Assembly (NCBI RefSeq): GCF_013114595.1
Contig: NZ_VTXE01000014.1
Location: 62,001-126,000, forward strand
Length of the DNA stretch: 64,000 nt
Reading direction: 5' to 3'
Source of the DNA: Vibrio sp. 99-8-1
GTDB taxonomy: Bacteria > Pseudomonadota > Gammaproteobacteria > Enterobacterales > Vibrionaceae
Shown here piece after piece: positions 8,118-17,084 of the stretch (within the stretch, counting starts at the first letter, position 1; the number at the start of each line of letters is the position of its first letter). The position numbers and the translations under genes were made by a program. The notes under the pieces are model-generated. The model did no database searches. It saw only the letters and a program-made list of their open reading frames with translations, and was not told the DNA's origin.

Positions 8118-8541
8118 CGCCTTCTCACACAGTTGTTCCCCGATGGCAAAAGGAGAGTAACTGAAAAAGGTGACCAACTCCGCAATGTTGTGTCGGCTTT
8201 AATGATTCATTTAACAGTACTTTTGTGAGCGTTCTCCCAATCGTAACCAAAGGTACTGAAAACTAGGAATTTTTCCTAGTTGGCTAAAAACCTGTCTCAC
8301 TCTATTCCCGTTCTGTTTTCTTATTATGCACTCTACCCAACAGCATCTGTGTGCCATTTAATTGGCCATCACCGATGAGAATACTCTACTGAGTCGTTTC
8401 ATTATCTGGATGTTGGTTAGTAACCAGATATTGGTAAAAAGACTTAACTATAAAAATGGGTCACAAAGAAGTGACGCCGACTCAATATATGAATGTTTTA
8501 CTTCGACTATTGAGTTAATACCAATAAAGAGGAAACAAAAG
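8118..8541 (+). promoter_or_regulatory. afuA promoter region with 9-bp perfect inverted repeat
   Basis: This gene-free stretch carries a perfect inverted repeat, AACTAGGAA-TTT-TTCCTAGTT, at 8261-8281. It is 260 bases before the afuA ATG and lacks a following T run, so it looks more like an operator than a terminator. A phosphorylated UhpA-like regulator is the natural candidate to bind here; this is inference. The afuA ribosome-binding site AAAGAGG is at 8526-8532. Confidence 0.45.
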
Positions 8542-9579
8542 ATGAAAGGTAATATTAAACGCCATCTACTCGCCGCATGTATCTTAGGCTCTACTGCTTT
8601 TGCAGCGCCACAAGTTATGGCTGAAGGTCGTTTGGTTGTTTACTGCAGCGCAACAAATGCAATGTGTGAAGCAGAAACAAAAGCATTCTCTGAAAAATAC
8701 GATGTTAAAACATCTTTCGTACGTAACGGTTCTGGTAGTACGCTGGCAAAAATCCAAGCGGAACGCAAAAACCCACGTGCTGATGTATGGTATGGCGGTA
8801 CTTTAGACCCTCAATCTCAAGCTGGCGAAATGGATCTTCTTACTCCATATAAATCTGCACAGCTAGACAACATTATTCCTGAGTTTAAAGATCCTGCAAA
8901 ACGTAAAGGTAACTACTCTTCTGCGGTTTATATGGGCATTTTAGGTTACGGTGTAAACACAGAACGTTTGGCAGAGAAAGGCTTGGCGATTCCTCGCTGC
9001 TGGGAAGATCTGACGAAACCAGAATACAAAGACGAAATTCAAATTGCGGATCCACAAAGTTCTGGTACCGCTTATACCGCTCTAGCAACCTTTATCCAAC
9101 TTTGGGGTGAAGAAAAAGCGTTTGAATACTTTAAACGTCTAGACAAAAACATTTCTCAGTACACTAAATCAGGTGTAACTCCATCTCGTAACTCAGCTCG
9201 TGGCGAAATCGCGATCGGTATCGGTTTCTTGCATGATTACTCTCTAGAGCAATCTCAAGGCGCTCCTTTAGAGCTTATTTCTCCTTGTGAAGGTACTGGT
9301 TATGAAATCGGTGGCGTGAGTATGATTAAAGGCGCACGTAACGAAGAGAATGCCAAACTGTTTATTGATTGGGTACTGTCTAAAGAAGGCCAACAACTTG
9401 CTTGGCAAAAAGGTAAGTCTTTCCAAATCTTAACAAACGTTGATGCTGAGCAGTCTCCTTATGCTCTAGACCCTAAAAAACTTGATCTTATCGACTACGA
9501 TATGAGCACTTACGGTGCATCAGACACTCGTAAACGTCTCATCAAGAAGTGGGTAAACGTTGTTAAAATGGGCAACTAA
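8542..9579 (+). CDS. afuA: Periplasmic substrate-binding protein, AfuA-like (hexose phosphate)
   Basis: 345 aa from ATG 8542, chosen because it follows AAAGAGG and begins a signal peptide (MKGNIKRHLLAACILG...QVMA) cleaved near residue 28; the frame is open further up but without these signals. The mature protein is a type 2 periplasmic-binding fold of the family often labelled Fe(III)-binding (GRLVVYCSA, GSGSTLAKI, DVWYGGTLD). The homologous AfuA of Actinobacillus pleuropneumoniae was shown to bind hexose phosphates, and its genes occur beside uhpABC-like regulators as here. The likely cargo is therefore glucose or fructose 6-phosphate, not iron. Permease and ATPase genes follow. Confidence 0.87.
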   Translation: MKGNIKRHLLAACILGSTAFAAPQVMAEGRLVVYCSATNAMCEAETKAFSEKYDVKTSFVRNGSGSTLAKIQAERKNPRADVWYGGTLDPQSQAGEMDLLTPYKSAQLDNIIPEFKDPAKRKGNYSSAVYMGILGYGVNTERLAEKGLAIPRCWEDLTKPEYKDEIQIADPQSSGTAYTALATFIQLWGEEKAFEYFKRLDKNISQYTKSGVTPSRNSARGEIAIGIGFLHDYSLEQSQGAPLELISPCEGTGYEIGGVSMIKGARNEENAKLFIDWVLSKEGQQLAWQKGKSFQILTNVDAEQSPYALDPKKLDLIDYDMSTYGASDTRKRLIKKWVNVVKMGN

Positions 9580-9646
9580 GCCATTCAATATTCAGGCGAT
9601 GTATGAAGGCTCCAATCTTCTTATCACACTAGCCTGAGTATGAATC

Positions 9647-9668
9647 GAGCGGCGCTTCGGCGCTGCTC
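9647..9668 (+). other. UUCG-capped stem-loop between afuA and afuB
   Basis: GAGCGGCGC-TTCG-GCGCTGCTC forms a strong hairpin with one G-U pair, 67 bases after the afuA stop. The T run (TTTTTTT near 9684) is not adjacent, so it probably acts as an mRNA-stabilising element or partial terminator that keeps binding-protein transcript above permease transcript. Confidence 0.6.
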
Positions 9669-9750
9669 AATCTCCACCTTAAATTTTTTTTGAGGGCTAA
9701 TTATGTTAGCTCTTAGGTTTCTTTACACTAAATTTTGATTGGTGAATATC

Positions 9751-11850
9751 ATGTCTCAATTAGCAGCAGAGTCAGACTTGAAAAAACGCCTTGAAGATAA
9801 GCCACATCGTGACCATATCTTCTATTGGATAATGTCGATTGTCGCCGCTTTCATCCTGTTACCGACTTTCTCACTTGATTATGGGTTACTCGACTCAACG
9901 TCTGATGAATTTTTGCAAGCAATGGCATGGAGCAGCACCAACATTGCGTGGCTTTGGTTTGGGCTACCTCTGGTTCTTCTTGTTCGTCCTAAGTACGCTT
10001 TGGACAAGTACCATAAATCTCGACATAAGTTTGATATCGGCTATTCCCTGTTTTGTATCCTATTTATTATTGCCTCATCTGCGATAACGGGACATGGTCT
10101 GGGTTACTCCACTATTTTCCTTTTTGCCGCGCTCGGCATAGTGCTAACACTTGCATTGGCTCGTTTAGAGTACTTAGGCGGTGACTCGTTTGTCATCGGC
10201 TCTTTAGTTACCATTATTGGCTTAATTTCGGCCTTTATTCTTTACCCAAGTATCGCCATTTTTATCCCGATGTTTCAGGACGATATGGGCAACTTTGTCG
10301 CTTGGCAATTTATTGAGATCTTATCTCAAGCGCAAATTATCCAAATTATCGGTAACTCCATTCTATTGGGTTCATCCGTTGGGGTGACTGCAACGTTCTT
10401 TGGGCTTATTTTTGCTATCTACTCAACTCGTATTGCAGAGAAGTCGGCTTTTATCGCCCGTATATTCTCAATTCTACCGATAGTTACCCCTCCTTTTGTG
10501 GTTGGTTTGGGTGTGACCTTAATGCTCGGCCGTTCAGGGTACATTACTGAATTTATGGCGGAGTGGTTTGGTCTACAACAGACAAACTGGTTATACGGTT
10601 TTACTGGTATCTGGATGGCTCAGGTACTGGCATTTGCACCTATGTCCTTTATGATCTTGGATGGTGCGATGAAATCACTGCATCCATCGTTAGAAGAAGC
10701 ATCATATACTTTGCGTGCTAACCGCTATCAAACCTTCTTTGGTGTGGTGATGCCTCTGCTTAAACCAGCACTGGCTAACTCCTTCCTAATTATCTTTGTT
10801 CAGTCACTTGCGGACTTCAGTAACCCGTTAGTTCTCGGTGGTAGCTTTGATGTTCTCGCCACACAGATTTACTTTTACATCGCAGGTGCTCAGCTAGATT
10901 ATGCGTCAGCAAGTACCCTTGGTGCCGTATTGCTGCTGTTCTCTTTGGCTATTTTTGTTATCCAATATATGTGGATAGGCAAACGCTCTTACGTGACCAT
11001 TTCTGGTAAATCTTACCGCGGTGATGTGCAGCCGTTACCTAACAGCTTACGTACATTTGTTTCCGTCACTCTGTATGGTTGGATGGCGTTTAACATTCTA
11101 CTTTACGGCAGCATTGTATACGGTAGCTTCACCGTTAACTGGGGTGTGGATTATTCACTAACGTTAGCCAACTACATCAACCTATTTGGTATGGGCTTTG
11201 GCGAAGGTGCATGGCCTTCATTGATTAGTACCATGACCTACGCAGGTATCGCGGCGCCAATCACTGCCACCTTTGGTTTACTGATTGCGTATATCGTTGT
11301 TCGCCAGCAGTTCCACGGCAAAAAAGTGGTGGAATTTGTCACCATGCTCTGCTTTGCCGTACCGGGTACAGTAGCGGGTGTTTCTTATATCTTGGCCTTT
11401 AATGATGCGCCTATTTACCTAACGGGTACTGCTGCGATTGTGGTTATCTCTATGGTGATGAGAAACGTTCCGGTTGGTATACGTGCCGGAGTTGCTGGCC
11501 TAGGTCAATTAGATAAATCCTTAGACGAAGCGTCGCTCAGCTTACGCGCCAACTCGTTTAAGACCATTATGTTTATTCTTATTCCACTGCTTCGTCCTGC
11601 TATTTTATCCTCGTTGATTTATAGCTTTGTGCGCGCAATGACGACGGTAAGTGCCATTATTTTCTTGGTCACACCTGAAACACGAGTAGCAACGTCATAC
11701 ATTCTAAACCGAGTAGAAGATGGTGAGTATGGTATTGCTATCGCGTATGGCTCTCTGCTGATTTTCGTCATGTTAGCCATTATTTTAACCTTCGACTATT
11801 TTGTCGGCGAAGCCCGAATTTCTCGTTCAAAAGCCAAGAACCAAGAATAA
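9751..11850 (+). CDS. afuB: ABC transporter permease with two fused permease domains, AfuB-like
   Basis: 699 aa from ATG 9751 (TTG and GTG codons four codons upstream are alternatives). About 12 or more membrane helices. Two binding-protein-dependent permease domains are present, each with an EAA-type loop: one near residues 300-330 (LEEASYTLRANRYQTFFGVVMP) and one near 590-620 (LDEASLSLRANSFKTIMFILIP). The duplicated layout is normal for the FbpB/AfuB family. It forms the membrane channel for the sugar phosphate delivered by AfuA. The next gene starts 18 bases downstream. Confidence 0.9.
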   Translation: MSQLAAESDLKKRLEDKPHRDHIFYWIMSIVAAFILLPTFSLDYGLLDSTSDEFLQAMAWSSTNIAWLWFGLPLVLLVRPKYALDKYHKSRHKFDIGYSLFCILFIIASSAITGHGLGYSTIFLFAALGIVLTLALARLEYLGGDSFVIGSLVTIIGLISAFILYPSIAIFIPMFQDDMGNFVAWQFIEILSQAQIIQIIGNSILLGSSVGVTATFFGLIFAIYSTRIAEKSAFIARIFSILPIVTPPFVVGLGVTLMLGRSGYITEFMAEWFGLQQTNWLYGFTGIWMAQVLAFAPMSFMILDGAMKSLHPSLEEASYTLRANRYQTFFGVVMPLLKPALANSFLIIFVQSLADFSNPLVLGGSFDVLATQIYFYIAGAQLDYASASTLGAVLLLFSLAIFVIQYMWIGKRSYVTISGKSYRGDVQPLPNSLRTFVSVTLYGWMAFNILLYGSIVYGSFTVNWGVDYSLTLANYINLFGMGFGEGAWPSLISTMTYAGIAAPITATFGLLIAYIVVRQQFHGKKVVEFVTMLCFAVPGTVAGVSYILAFNDAPIYLTGTAAIVVISMVMRNVPVGIRAGVAGLGQLDKSLDEASLSLRANSFKTIMFILIPLLRPAILSSLIYSFVRAMTTVSAIIFLVTPETRVATSYILNRVEDGEYGIAIAYGSLLIFVMLAIILTFDYFVGEARISRSKAKNQE

Positions 11851-11868
11851 GTATTGGAGAAAAAGAAA

Positions 11869-12924
11869 ATGAAAGATAACAGTTTTGTAGTGCTAAAAAA
11901 TGTATGCAAGCGCTTTGGAGACAATACGGTCATTGGCAACCTTGATCTGGAGATCGAAAAAGGCAGTTTGGTGACACTATTAGGCCCTTCAGGTTGTGGT
12001 AAAACCACGGTGTTACGTCTGGTTGCCGGGTTAGAAAAACCCACCAGCGGACAGATATTTATTGATGGTGAAGACGTGACAAATACCTCGATTCAACATC
12101 GTGATATTTGTATGGTATTCCAGTCTTATGCTCTGTTTCCTCATATGTCGTTATATGAGAACGTGGCTTATGGCCTCAAGATGATCAGGCTGCCTGCTAA
12201 CGAGATCAAACAGCGCGTTGAAGAAGCGTTGGATCTGGTGGACTTGAGCAACATGGGTGACCGTTTTGTTGACCAGATTTCTGGTGGTCAACAGCAACGT
12301 GTGGCATTGGCACGTGCATTGGTATTAAAGCCAAAAGTGCTACTGTTTGATGAGCCACTAAGTAACTTGGATGCCAACTTGCGTCGTAGCATGCGCGAAA
12401 CCATTCGTGATCTACAACAGCGCTTCAATATTACGTCACTTTACGTGACTCACGATCAGGCAGAGGCGTTTGCGGTATCTGATACCGTTATCGTCATGAA
12501 AGATGGTGAGATAATGCAAGAAGGCTCGCCAGATGAGCTTTATCGCTCCCCTGCTTCTATGTTTATGGCGAACTTTATGGGTGATGCCAACATCTTCACA
12601 GGGGACTACCGTAATGAAACGCTGACCATTAATGGATACCCGATCCCGGCGGATTCTGCGGTTGTTGAAGGCTTCCCTGAAGGTGACTACCAGATTGGCG
12701 TTCGTCCAGAAGCCATTTTGTTAGCAGGAGAAGGCGAAGCGTGCCAACAGTGCCAAGTAAAAGGCATTGTGTATATGGGCTCGATGTATGAAGTGGCGGT
12801 TAACTGGCATGGGCAGGAGTTGTTGTTGCAACTTAACTCGTCACAGTTTGATCCAGAGATTTCCGATCACGCTTACTTAACCATTAACCCAACCGGTATT
12901 TTCTTGCTACCAGCTTCGGCTTAG
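11869..12924 (+). CDS. afuC: ABC transporter ATP-binding protein, AfuC-like
   Basis: 351 aa from ATG 11869, which follows GGAGA; a TTG 15 bases upstream overlaps that site and is less likely. Walker [11 protein letters not shown]-loop FQSYALFPH, signature [14 protein letters not shown], Walker [14 protein letters not shown] and switch histidine YVTHDQ are all intact. A C-terminal TOBE-like domain (about 280-350) is typical of the carbohydrate/iron CUT1/FbpC-like ATPases. It energises the permease AfuB and is the last gene before a strong terminator. Confidence 0.92.
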   Translation: MKDNSFVVLKNVCKRFGDNTVIGNLDLEIEKGSLVTLLGPSGCGKTTVLRLVAGLEKPTSGQIFIDGEDVTNTSIQHRDICMVFQSYALFPHMSLYENVAYGLKMIRLPANEIKQRVEEALDLVDLSNMGDRFVDQISGGQQQRVALARALVLKPKVLLFDEPLSNLDANLRRSMRETIRDLQQRFNITSLYVTHDQAEAFAVSDTVIVMKDGEIMQEGSPDELYRSPASMFMANFMGDANIFTGDYRNETLTINGYPIPADSAVVEGFPEGDYQIGVRPEAILLAGEGEACQQCQVKGIVYMGSMYEVAVNWHGQELLLQLNSSQFDPEISDHAYLTINPTGIFLLPASA

Positions 12925-12958
12925 TCTTTGTTACCTAAGCATAATTAATAGTCCAAAT

Positions 12959-12991
12959 GGCGGTTACCTTACATTGGTAACCGCCTTTTTT
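12959..12991 (+). terminator. Terminator of afuABC
   Basis: GGCGGTTACC and GGTAACCGCC form a 10-bp stem with a 7-nt loop, followed by TTTTTT. It begins 34 bases after the afuC stop. Confidence 0.9.
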
Positions 12992-13059
12992 ATCTCCCCG
13001 CCTCTCATCATTTCTGTTACCGACAAAAATAACGGTTGCAAATTTTCACCACAGGTATA

Positions 13060-13081
13060 GTGTTATACCATTATATAACAC
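13060..13081. promoter_or_regulatory. Operator of the GntR/ABC operon
   Basis: GTGTTATA and TATAACAC are perfect 8-bp inverted arms around a 6-base centre, ending 34 bases before the regulator's ATG. YtrA-type GntR repressors bind such palindromes in their own promoters, so autorepression is likely. Confidence 0.65.
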
Positions 13082-13115
13082 CAAACATTCTAATCACGCA
13101 ATTTAAGAGGACACT

Positions 13116-13487
13116 ATGACGGACTGGCACAATAATCAGCCCATTTTTCGTCAGTTGAGTGAGCAGATAACCGATCAAATTTTGCAAGGGGTTTGGCGAG
13201 AAGGTCAGGCTCTACCCTCAGTAAGAACCGTCGCGGCTGACTTAAAAATCAATCACCTCACGGTGATGAAAGGTTACCAGCTACTGGTTGATGAAGGCTT
13301 GATAGAGAAACGACGCGGTCAAGGTATGTTTGTTGCTCAAGGGGCACTCATCACTTTAAAACAGAAACAAAAGAACGATTTTTTACAGCATCAAATTCCA
13401 ATGATTGCCACAACCCTTAAACAGCTCGATATGTCACTAGACGATTTTATACAGCAATTAGAAAAACAGATATCAGGTGAACAATGA
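13116..13487 (+). CDS. GntR-family transcriptional regulator, YtrA type
   Basis: 123 aa, the short form typical of the YtrA subfamily. The winged HTH covers about 8-75 (PIFRQLSEQITDQILQG, LPSVRTVAADLKINHLTVMKGYQLL, EKRRGQGMFV); a short helical dimerisation tail follows. It overlaps the ABC ATPase gene by 4 bases. YtrA proteins commonly repress their own exporter operon, often in response to envelope-active compounds. The palindrome at 13060-13081 is the probable binding site. Substrate of the exporter is unknown. Confidence 0.88.
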   Translation: MTDWHNNQPIFRQLSEQITDQILQGVWREGQALPSVRTVAADLKINHLTVMKGYQLLVDEGLIEKRRGQGMFVAQGALITLKQKQKNDFLQHQIPMIATTLKQLDMSLDDFIQQLEKQISGEQ

Positions 13488-14338
13488 AACCACTCGTTAG
13501 TGTTAACAATGTTTCAAAAAGCTACGCTCAGAAAAACGCGCTACACAGTACCAGCTTTACGCTGCATGCAGGGCAAGTCCTAGGCTTACTTGGCCACAAT
13601 GGTGCAGGAAAATCGACCTTAATTAATGCCCTGCTTGGTGCCTATCATTACCAAGGTGACATTGATATTAATGGTTTCCACCCCATTAAACATCATGCTC
13701 AATTAATGGAACAGCTGGCTTATATCTCGGATGTCAATGTTCTACCTTCGTGGATGAGTGTTGCTCAGTTGCTAAAGTACACCTCTGGTGTGCATCCAAG
13801 TTTTGATATTAAGAAAGCGAAGCAGACCTTAGCCAATACCGATATTAAGCTGTCCAGTAAGATTGGTAGCCTATCTAAAGGGATGAAGGTTCAGCTTCAT
13901 TTAGCGGTGGTCATCTCTACCGATACCAATGTATTGATCCTTGATGAACCTACGCTAGGGCTTGATCTTCTCTATCGGGATACTTTTTATCGCCATCTTC
14001 TGCAATGGTTTCATGATGGTGAGCGGGCTCTTATTATCACCAGCCATGAAGTTGCTGAGATCGAGCACCTGCTTACCGATGTGTTGATCTTGAAACAGGG
14101 CAAAACGGTATTACAAGAGAGCATGGATAACATTCAACAAAACTACTTTATTCTGGATGCTGCCAATGGCCACAATGCCGCTATTTCTGCATTTCAGCCT
14201 CTTTCTAGTCAAGCGGGGCTTGGCACAACCAAGTGGCTATTATCCGCTGAATATCGAGACCAAGTAGAAGGGCTTGGGGAAATACAGCAAGCGAGCCTTG
14301 CGGATCTGTTTATTGCACTGCAAAGAGAGGGTGAATAA
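13484..14338 (+). CDS. ABC exporter ATP-binding protein
   Basis: 284 aa. Walker A GHNGAGKSTLI, a reduced signature LSKGMKVQLHLA, Walker B NVLILDEPTLGLDL and the switch histidine ITSHEV are present. The family is the one paired with ABC-2 type permeases in GntR-YtrA operons. It overlaps its neighbours by 4 bases upstream and 1 base downstream, which indicates a tightly coupled three-gene operon. Confidence 0.9.
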   Translation: MKPLVSVNNVSKSYAQKNALHSTSFTLHAGQVLGLLGHNGAGKSTLINALLGAYHYQGDIDINGFHPIKHHAQLMEQLAYISDVNVLPSWMSVAQLLKYTSGVHPSFDIKKAKQTLANTDIKLSSKIGSLSKGMKVQLHLAVVISTDTNVLILDEPTLGLDLLYRDTFYRHLLQWFHDGERALIITSHEVAEIEHLLTDVLILKQGKTVLQESMDNIQQNYFILDAANGHNAAISAFQPLSSQAGLGTTKWLLSAEYRDQVEGLGEIQQASLADLFIALQREGE

Positions 14339-15177
14339 TGCACGCCAGTTTATATATGTTGGAAAAAGAGCTGATAGAGCACAAGCTTGTCACTCGCGTA
14401 CCCGCTTTTGTATTTGCCTGTTTGTTACTGGTATTTGCCAGCTTCGCATTCCAGTCCGGCGAGAACGTTAGTTATCAAATGCAATTTAGCGGAGATATTA
14501 GCCAATCTCTGTCTGTGGATGTCAGTTTGCTTATTGCTTCTGCCAGCGGCCTTCTGTCGCTGCTGCTTACTGCCCTTTATATTCCCAAAACATTACGTAA
14601 AGAACGCCAAGAAGGCAGCGCTATGTTTTGGCGTAGCATGCCTGTCTCATTCCAAATGACTCATGGCGTTAAACTGGCCTTTGGTTTAATTGTTATTCCG
14701 TTGATCTGTTCGTTATTGGTATTGGCTGCCAACATAATGCTATGGACAATGAGCGCCATGATGGACATTCCTCTCGCGCACATGTTTGAACTCGGCTCGG
14801 TTGTCGACATTGTTTTAAACTGGCTAGATTATCTGTTCAGGATGCTATTGGTTGCGCTGGCAATACTTCCGCTAGCTTGTATTGCGTTAATGGTTTCTCA
14901 ATTGGTTGGCTCCCCTATATTGGTGATGATTGTCGCCAGTTATGCCATTAAATGGTTATCTATTTACCTTGTTGGCTTTTATGGTTTTAGCCAGTTTTTT
15001 GATGCCATCGCCTCGTTACCCATGTCGGTATTTTCGAGCCACCCTTTTAGTGGCTTTATCAATGCGGGGGTTGTTCACTTGACTCTTTATTACCTGTGCG
15101 GTGCCATCGCCCTTGGCCTGAGTCTAAGACTGAGCCGAACCAACGAAGTCTCCTTGAAAACACTATTTAGGGGCTGA
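14338..15177 (+). CDS. ABC-2 type exporter membrane subunit
   Basis: 279 aa with about six membrane segments (around residues 20-40, 60-80, 110-135, 165-190, 195-220, 245-265). There is no recognisable enzymatic motif. It overlaps the ATPase stop codon by one base and completes the exporter. What it exports cannot be read from the sequence; related systems act in envelope stress or peptide-antibiotic resistance. Confidence 0.82.
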   Translation: MHASLYMLEKELIEHKLVTRVPAFVFACLLLVFASFAFQSGENVSYQMQFSGDISQSLSVDVSLLIASASGLLSLLLTALYIPKTLRKERQEGSAMFWRSMPVSFQMTHGVKLAFGLIVIPLICSLLVLAANIMLWTMSAMMDIPLAHMFELGSVVDIVLNWLDYLFRMLLVALAILPLACIALMVSQLVGSPILVMIVASYAIKWLSIYLVGFYGFSQFFDAIASLPMSVFSSHPFSGFINAGVVHLTLYYLCGAIALGLSLRLSRTNEVSLKTLFRG

Positions 15178-15488
15178 TAGTTAGCGGCTGGTGTTTAGTA
15201 AGGTTTTTTTAGCAACGGGTATTTAGCAAAGAATAGCGCTGCGACAGCCGACCCAAGTAACAGGCTCAAGGATGAGCCTGTTGTTATTGACCTATTGTTA
15301 TTTACCTATTGATAATTAGTAAATGGGCATTAAGGTAAACAAGAAGTCGTATCACTGAACCGCCACGATAAAAGCCCTGCATTATCAGTGGCTCTGTAGA
15401 TCATGAGATATATCGAAAAATAGTTCCATTTTACTTTTAATCACCCTACAACGTAGTAAACTCACAAAAAACGTTAACTGATGAACCA
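15178..15488 (+). terminator. Intergenic region with exporter-operon terminator
   Basis: The stem AACAGGCTCA / TGAGCCTGTT at 15259-15282, with a 4-nt loop and a short T/A-rich tail (GTTATTG), probably ends the GntR/ABC operon. It is followed by a small direct duplication (TTATTGACCTATTG, TTATTTACCTATTG; 15284-15311). No gene is seen here. Confidence 0.6.
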
Positions 15489-16199
15489 ATGAAGATTTTT
15501 ATAGCTACTACACTGTTTTACTTTAGTTTTCTCCTTTCTCCAGCCGTAATAGCGATGGAGAAAAACAGTGATGTTGCTGTAGATAAAAAGCCCCCTGCTA
15601 AGGCAGCTTTTCGCACTAAAAACTGCAAGGCGAACATTGAGAAAAAAGCCAACGATGTAATTTATACCGTTGGAAATGACTGCTCATTTCATAACTTTGT
15701 TACTCTTGTCTTACTTGATTACTGCACGATGAATAAGGCGGCAAATATCACCATAACCAATGGTCACTCTTCTCGCTCATACACCATTAATGAAGCTAAC
15801 TGTCGCAAAATATACTCTGCTCTCAATATCACCACGGAAGCGGAAACAAGCAAAGTAGCATCTTCAACAGAGCCGACATCTCGCCATTCCTCGGCAACGG
15901 TCAACGCACCAGTTGTCTCAAGCCAACCTGTCAACAAAGCGGCAATTACCCCTCCTCCAACTGCGCCAGAGAAGAAACTGCAAGGAACACACCTTATCCA
16001 ATTTTATGCCGGCAACAACCGCCCGAATATGGATAAAATAACCTGCAAGACGGCTAACGCTTCCCTTGTTTTTCTCGGCAACAAATATTATGTCATCTCT
16101 GCGCCTTTATCCTACGACAACGCGAAAGCTGAACTTAAAAGACTGAAACGTTCATGCAACTCAAATGGCTGGATTCGCTCTCTAAGTACGGCTGAGTAA
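15489..16199 (+). CDS. Exported Cys-containing protein with C-terminal SPOR-like domain
   Basis: 236 aa; no family recognised with certainty. A signal peptide occupies residues 1-22 (MKIFIATTLFYFSFLLSPAVIA). The N-terminal part (35-115) has several cysteines. A Pro/Ser/Thr-rich linker (about 120-165) follows. The last 70 residues read like a SPOR domain (HLIQFYAGNN, KYYVISAPLSYDNAKAELKRLK, GWIRSLS), a fold that binds denuded peptidoglycan. A periplasmic, cell-wall-associated role is inferred. It lies upstream of a pilin-like gene on the same strand, 197 bases apart, so co-transcription is uncertain. Confidence 0.75.
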   Translation: MKIFIATTLFYFSFLLSPAVIAMEKNSDVAVDKKPPAKAAFRTKNCKANIEKKANDVIYTVGNDCSFHNFVTLVLLDYCTMNKAANITITNGHSSRSYTINEANCRKIYSALNITTEAETSKVASSTEPTSRHSSATVNAPVVSSQPVNKAAITPPPTAPEKKLQGTHLIQFYAGNNRPNMDKITCKTANASLVFLGNKYYVISAPLSYDNAKAELKRLKRSCNSNGWIRSLSTAE

Positions 16200-16396
16200 T
16201 CGCTATAGAAACATTCGTTATCTTATTGATTATCAAACAGCTATCACATTAATAAATGGCTATCTGGTATCATTGTTGAATATGTTTTAGAGTATTTATC
16301 CTATAAAACCATTGGGTTAATAATAAGTAATGAGAGCTCTCCCCTCTTATTGCATCTTGTTTGCTATACAAAATAATCGTCAGAGATAACATCAAT

Positions 16397-16930
16397 ATGA
16401 AGAAACCGCGTGGCTTTACCCTGATTGAACTTGTCGTTGTGATCGTTATTCTTGGAATTTTAGCGGTTACTGCTGCACCTCGTTTTCTTAATATGTCATC
16501 GGAAGCAAATACCGCTGCAATTCGTGGTTTGTTTGCCTCTTTTCAAAGCTCAGCGCAACTTGCTCATTCAAAGTCTGTTGTTGATGGTAATGACAGCCAG
16601 CCAACGTCTACCATTACACTTGATGGAAAAAGCATAAAGATGGTGTACGGCTATCCTGAAGCTTTTACCGGTATAGTTGACGTTAACCATTTAGGCGACG
16701 TTGCCGGATACGGAAGTCAAAACAAAAACAGTGAACATGACTGGGTAACCCATCTGTTAGGGCGCACCTATGACGGCGAAAGTCGTAATACTATCTCCAT
16801 CGCCTCCGGTGCTCTTGTGGGCGATCCAAGCTCAGTAAAAAGTCCTGAACAGACCAAATGTTTTGTCTATTATTATCAAGCCACCAAAACATCGGCGGCA
16901 CATGTCGCCATAGACACAAGTGGATGTTAA
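16397..16930 (+). CDS. Type IV pilin-like protein, MSHA-like, orphan
   Basis: 177 aa from ATG 16397, chosen because it yields a six-residue prepilin leader MKKPRG before the cleavage site; a TTG start 36 bases up would give an unusual leader. The class III signal is perfect: FTLIELVVVIVILGILAVTAAPRF, with Glu at mature position 5. Two cysteines near the C-terminus (TKCFVYYY and final SGC) could form the pilin disulphide loop. It resembles MshA/MshB-type pilins, but no other pilus gene is within the window. It may be an accessory pilin processed by the cell's PilD. Confidence 0.86.
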   Translation: MKKPRGFTLIELVVVIVILGILAVTAAPRFLNMSSEANTAAIRGLFASFQSSAQLAHSKSVVDGNDSQPTSTITLDGKSIKMVYGYPEAFTGIVDVNHLGDVAGYGSQNKNSEHDWVTHLLGRTYDGESRNTISIASGALVGDPSSVKSPEQTKCFVYYYQATKTSAAHVAIDTSGC

Positions 16931-17013
16931 TAGAGCTTGATGTGGGTTTATGGCCCTCTGTTTAACTGTTTTCAATTAACAGATAAATAATCTAAACCAG
17001 AGAGTTTCAAATC

Positions 17014-17038
17014 AAAAAAAGCCGGTCATAGGACCGGC
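17014..17038 (-). terminator. Terminator of glpABC
   Basis: On the minus strand GCCGGTC-CTAT-GACCGGC is followed by TTTTTTT. It lies about 47 bases downstream of the glpC stop. Confidence 0.88.
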
Positions 17039-17084
17039 AAGATATCTTAAGGGAGGGGGTTTTTACGTTTTCTAACGATATTTA

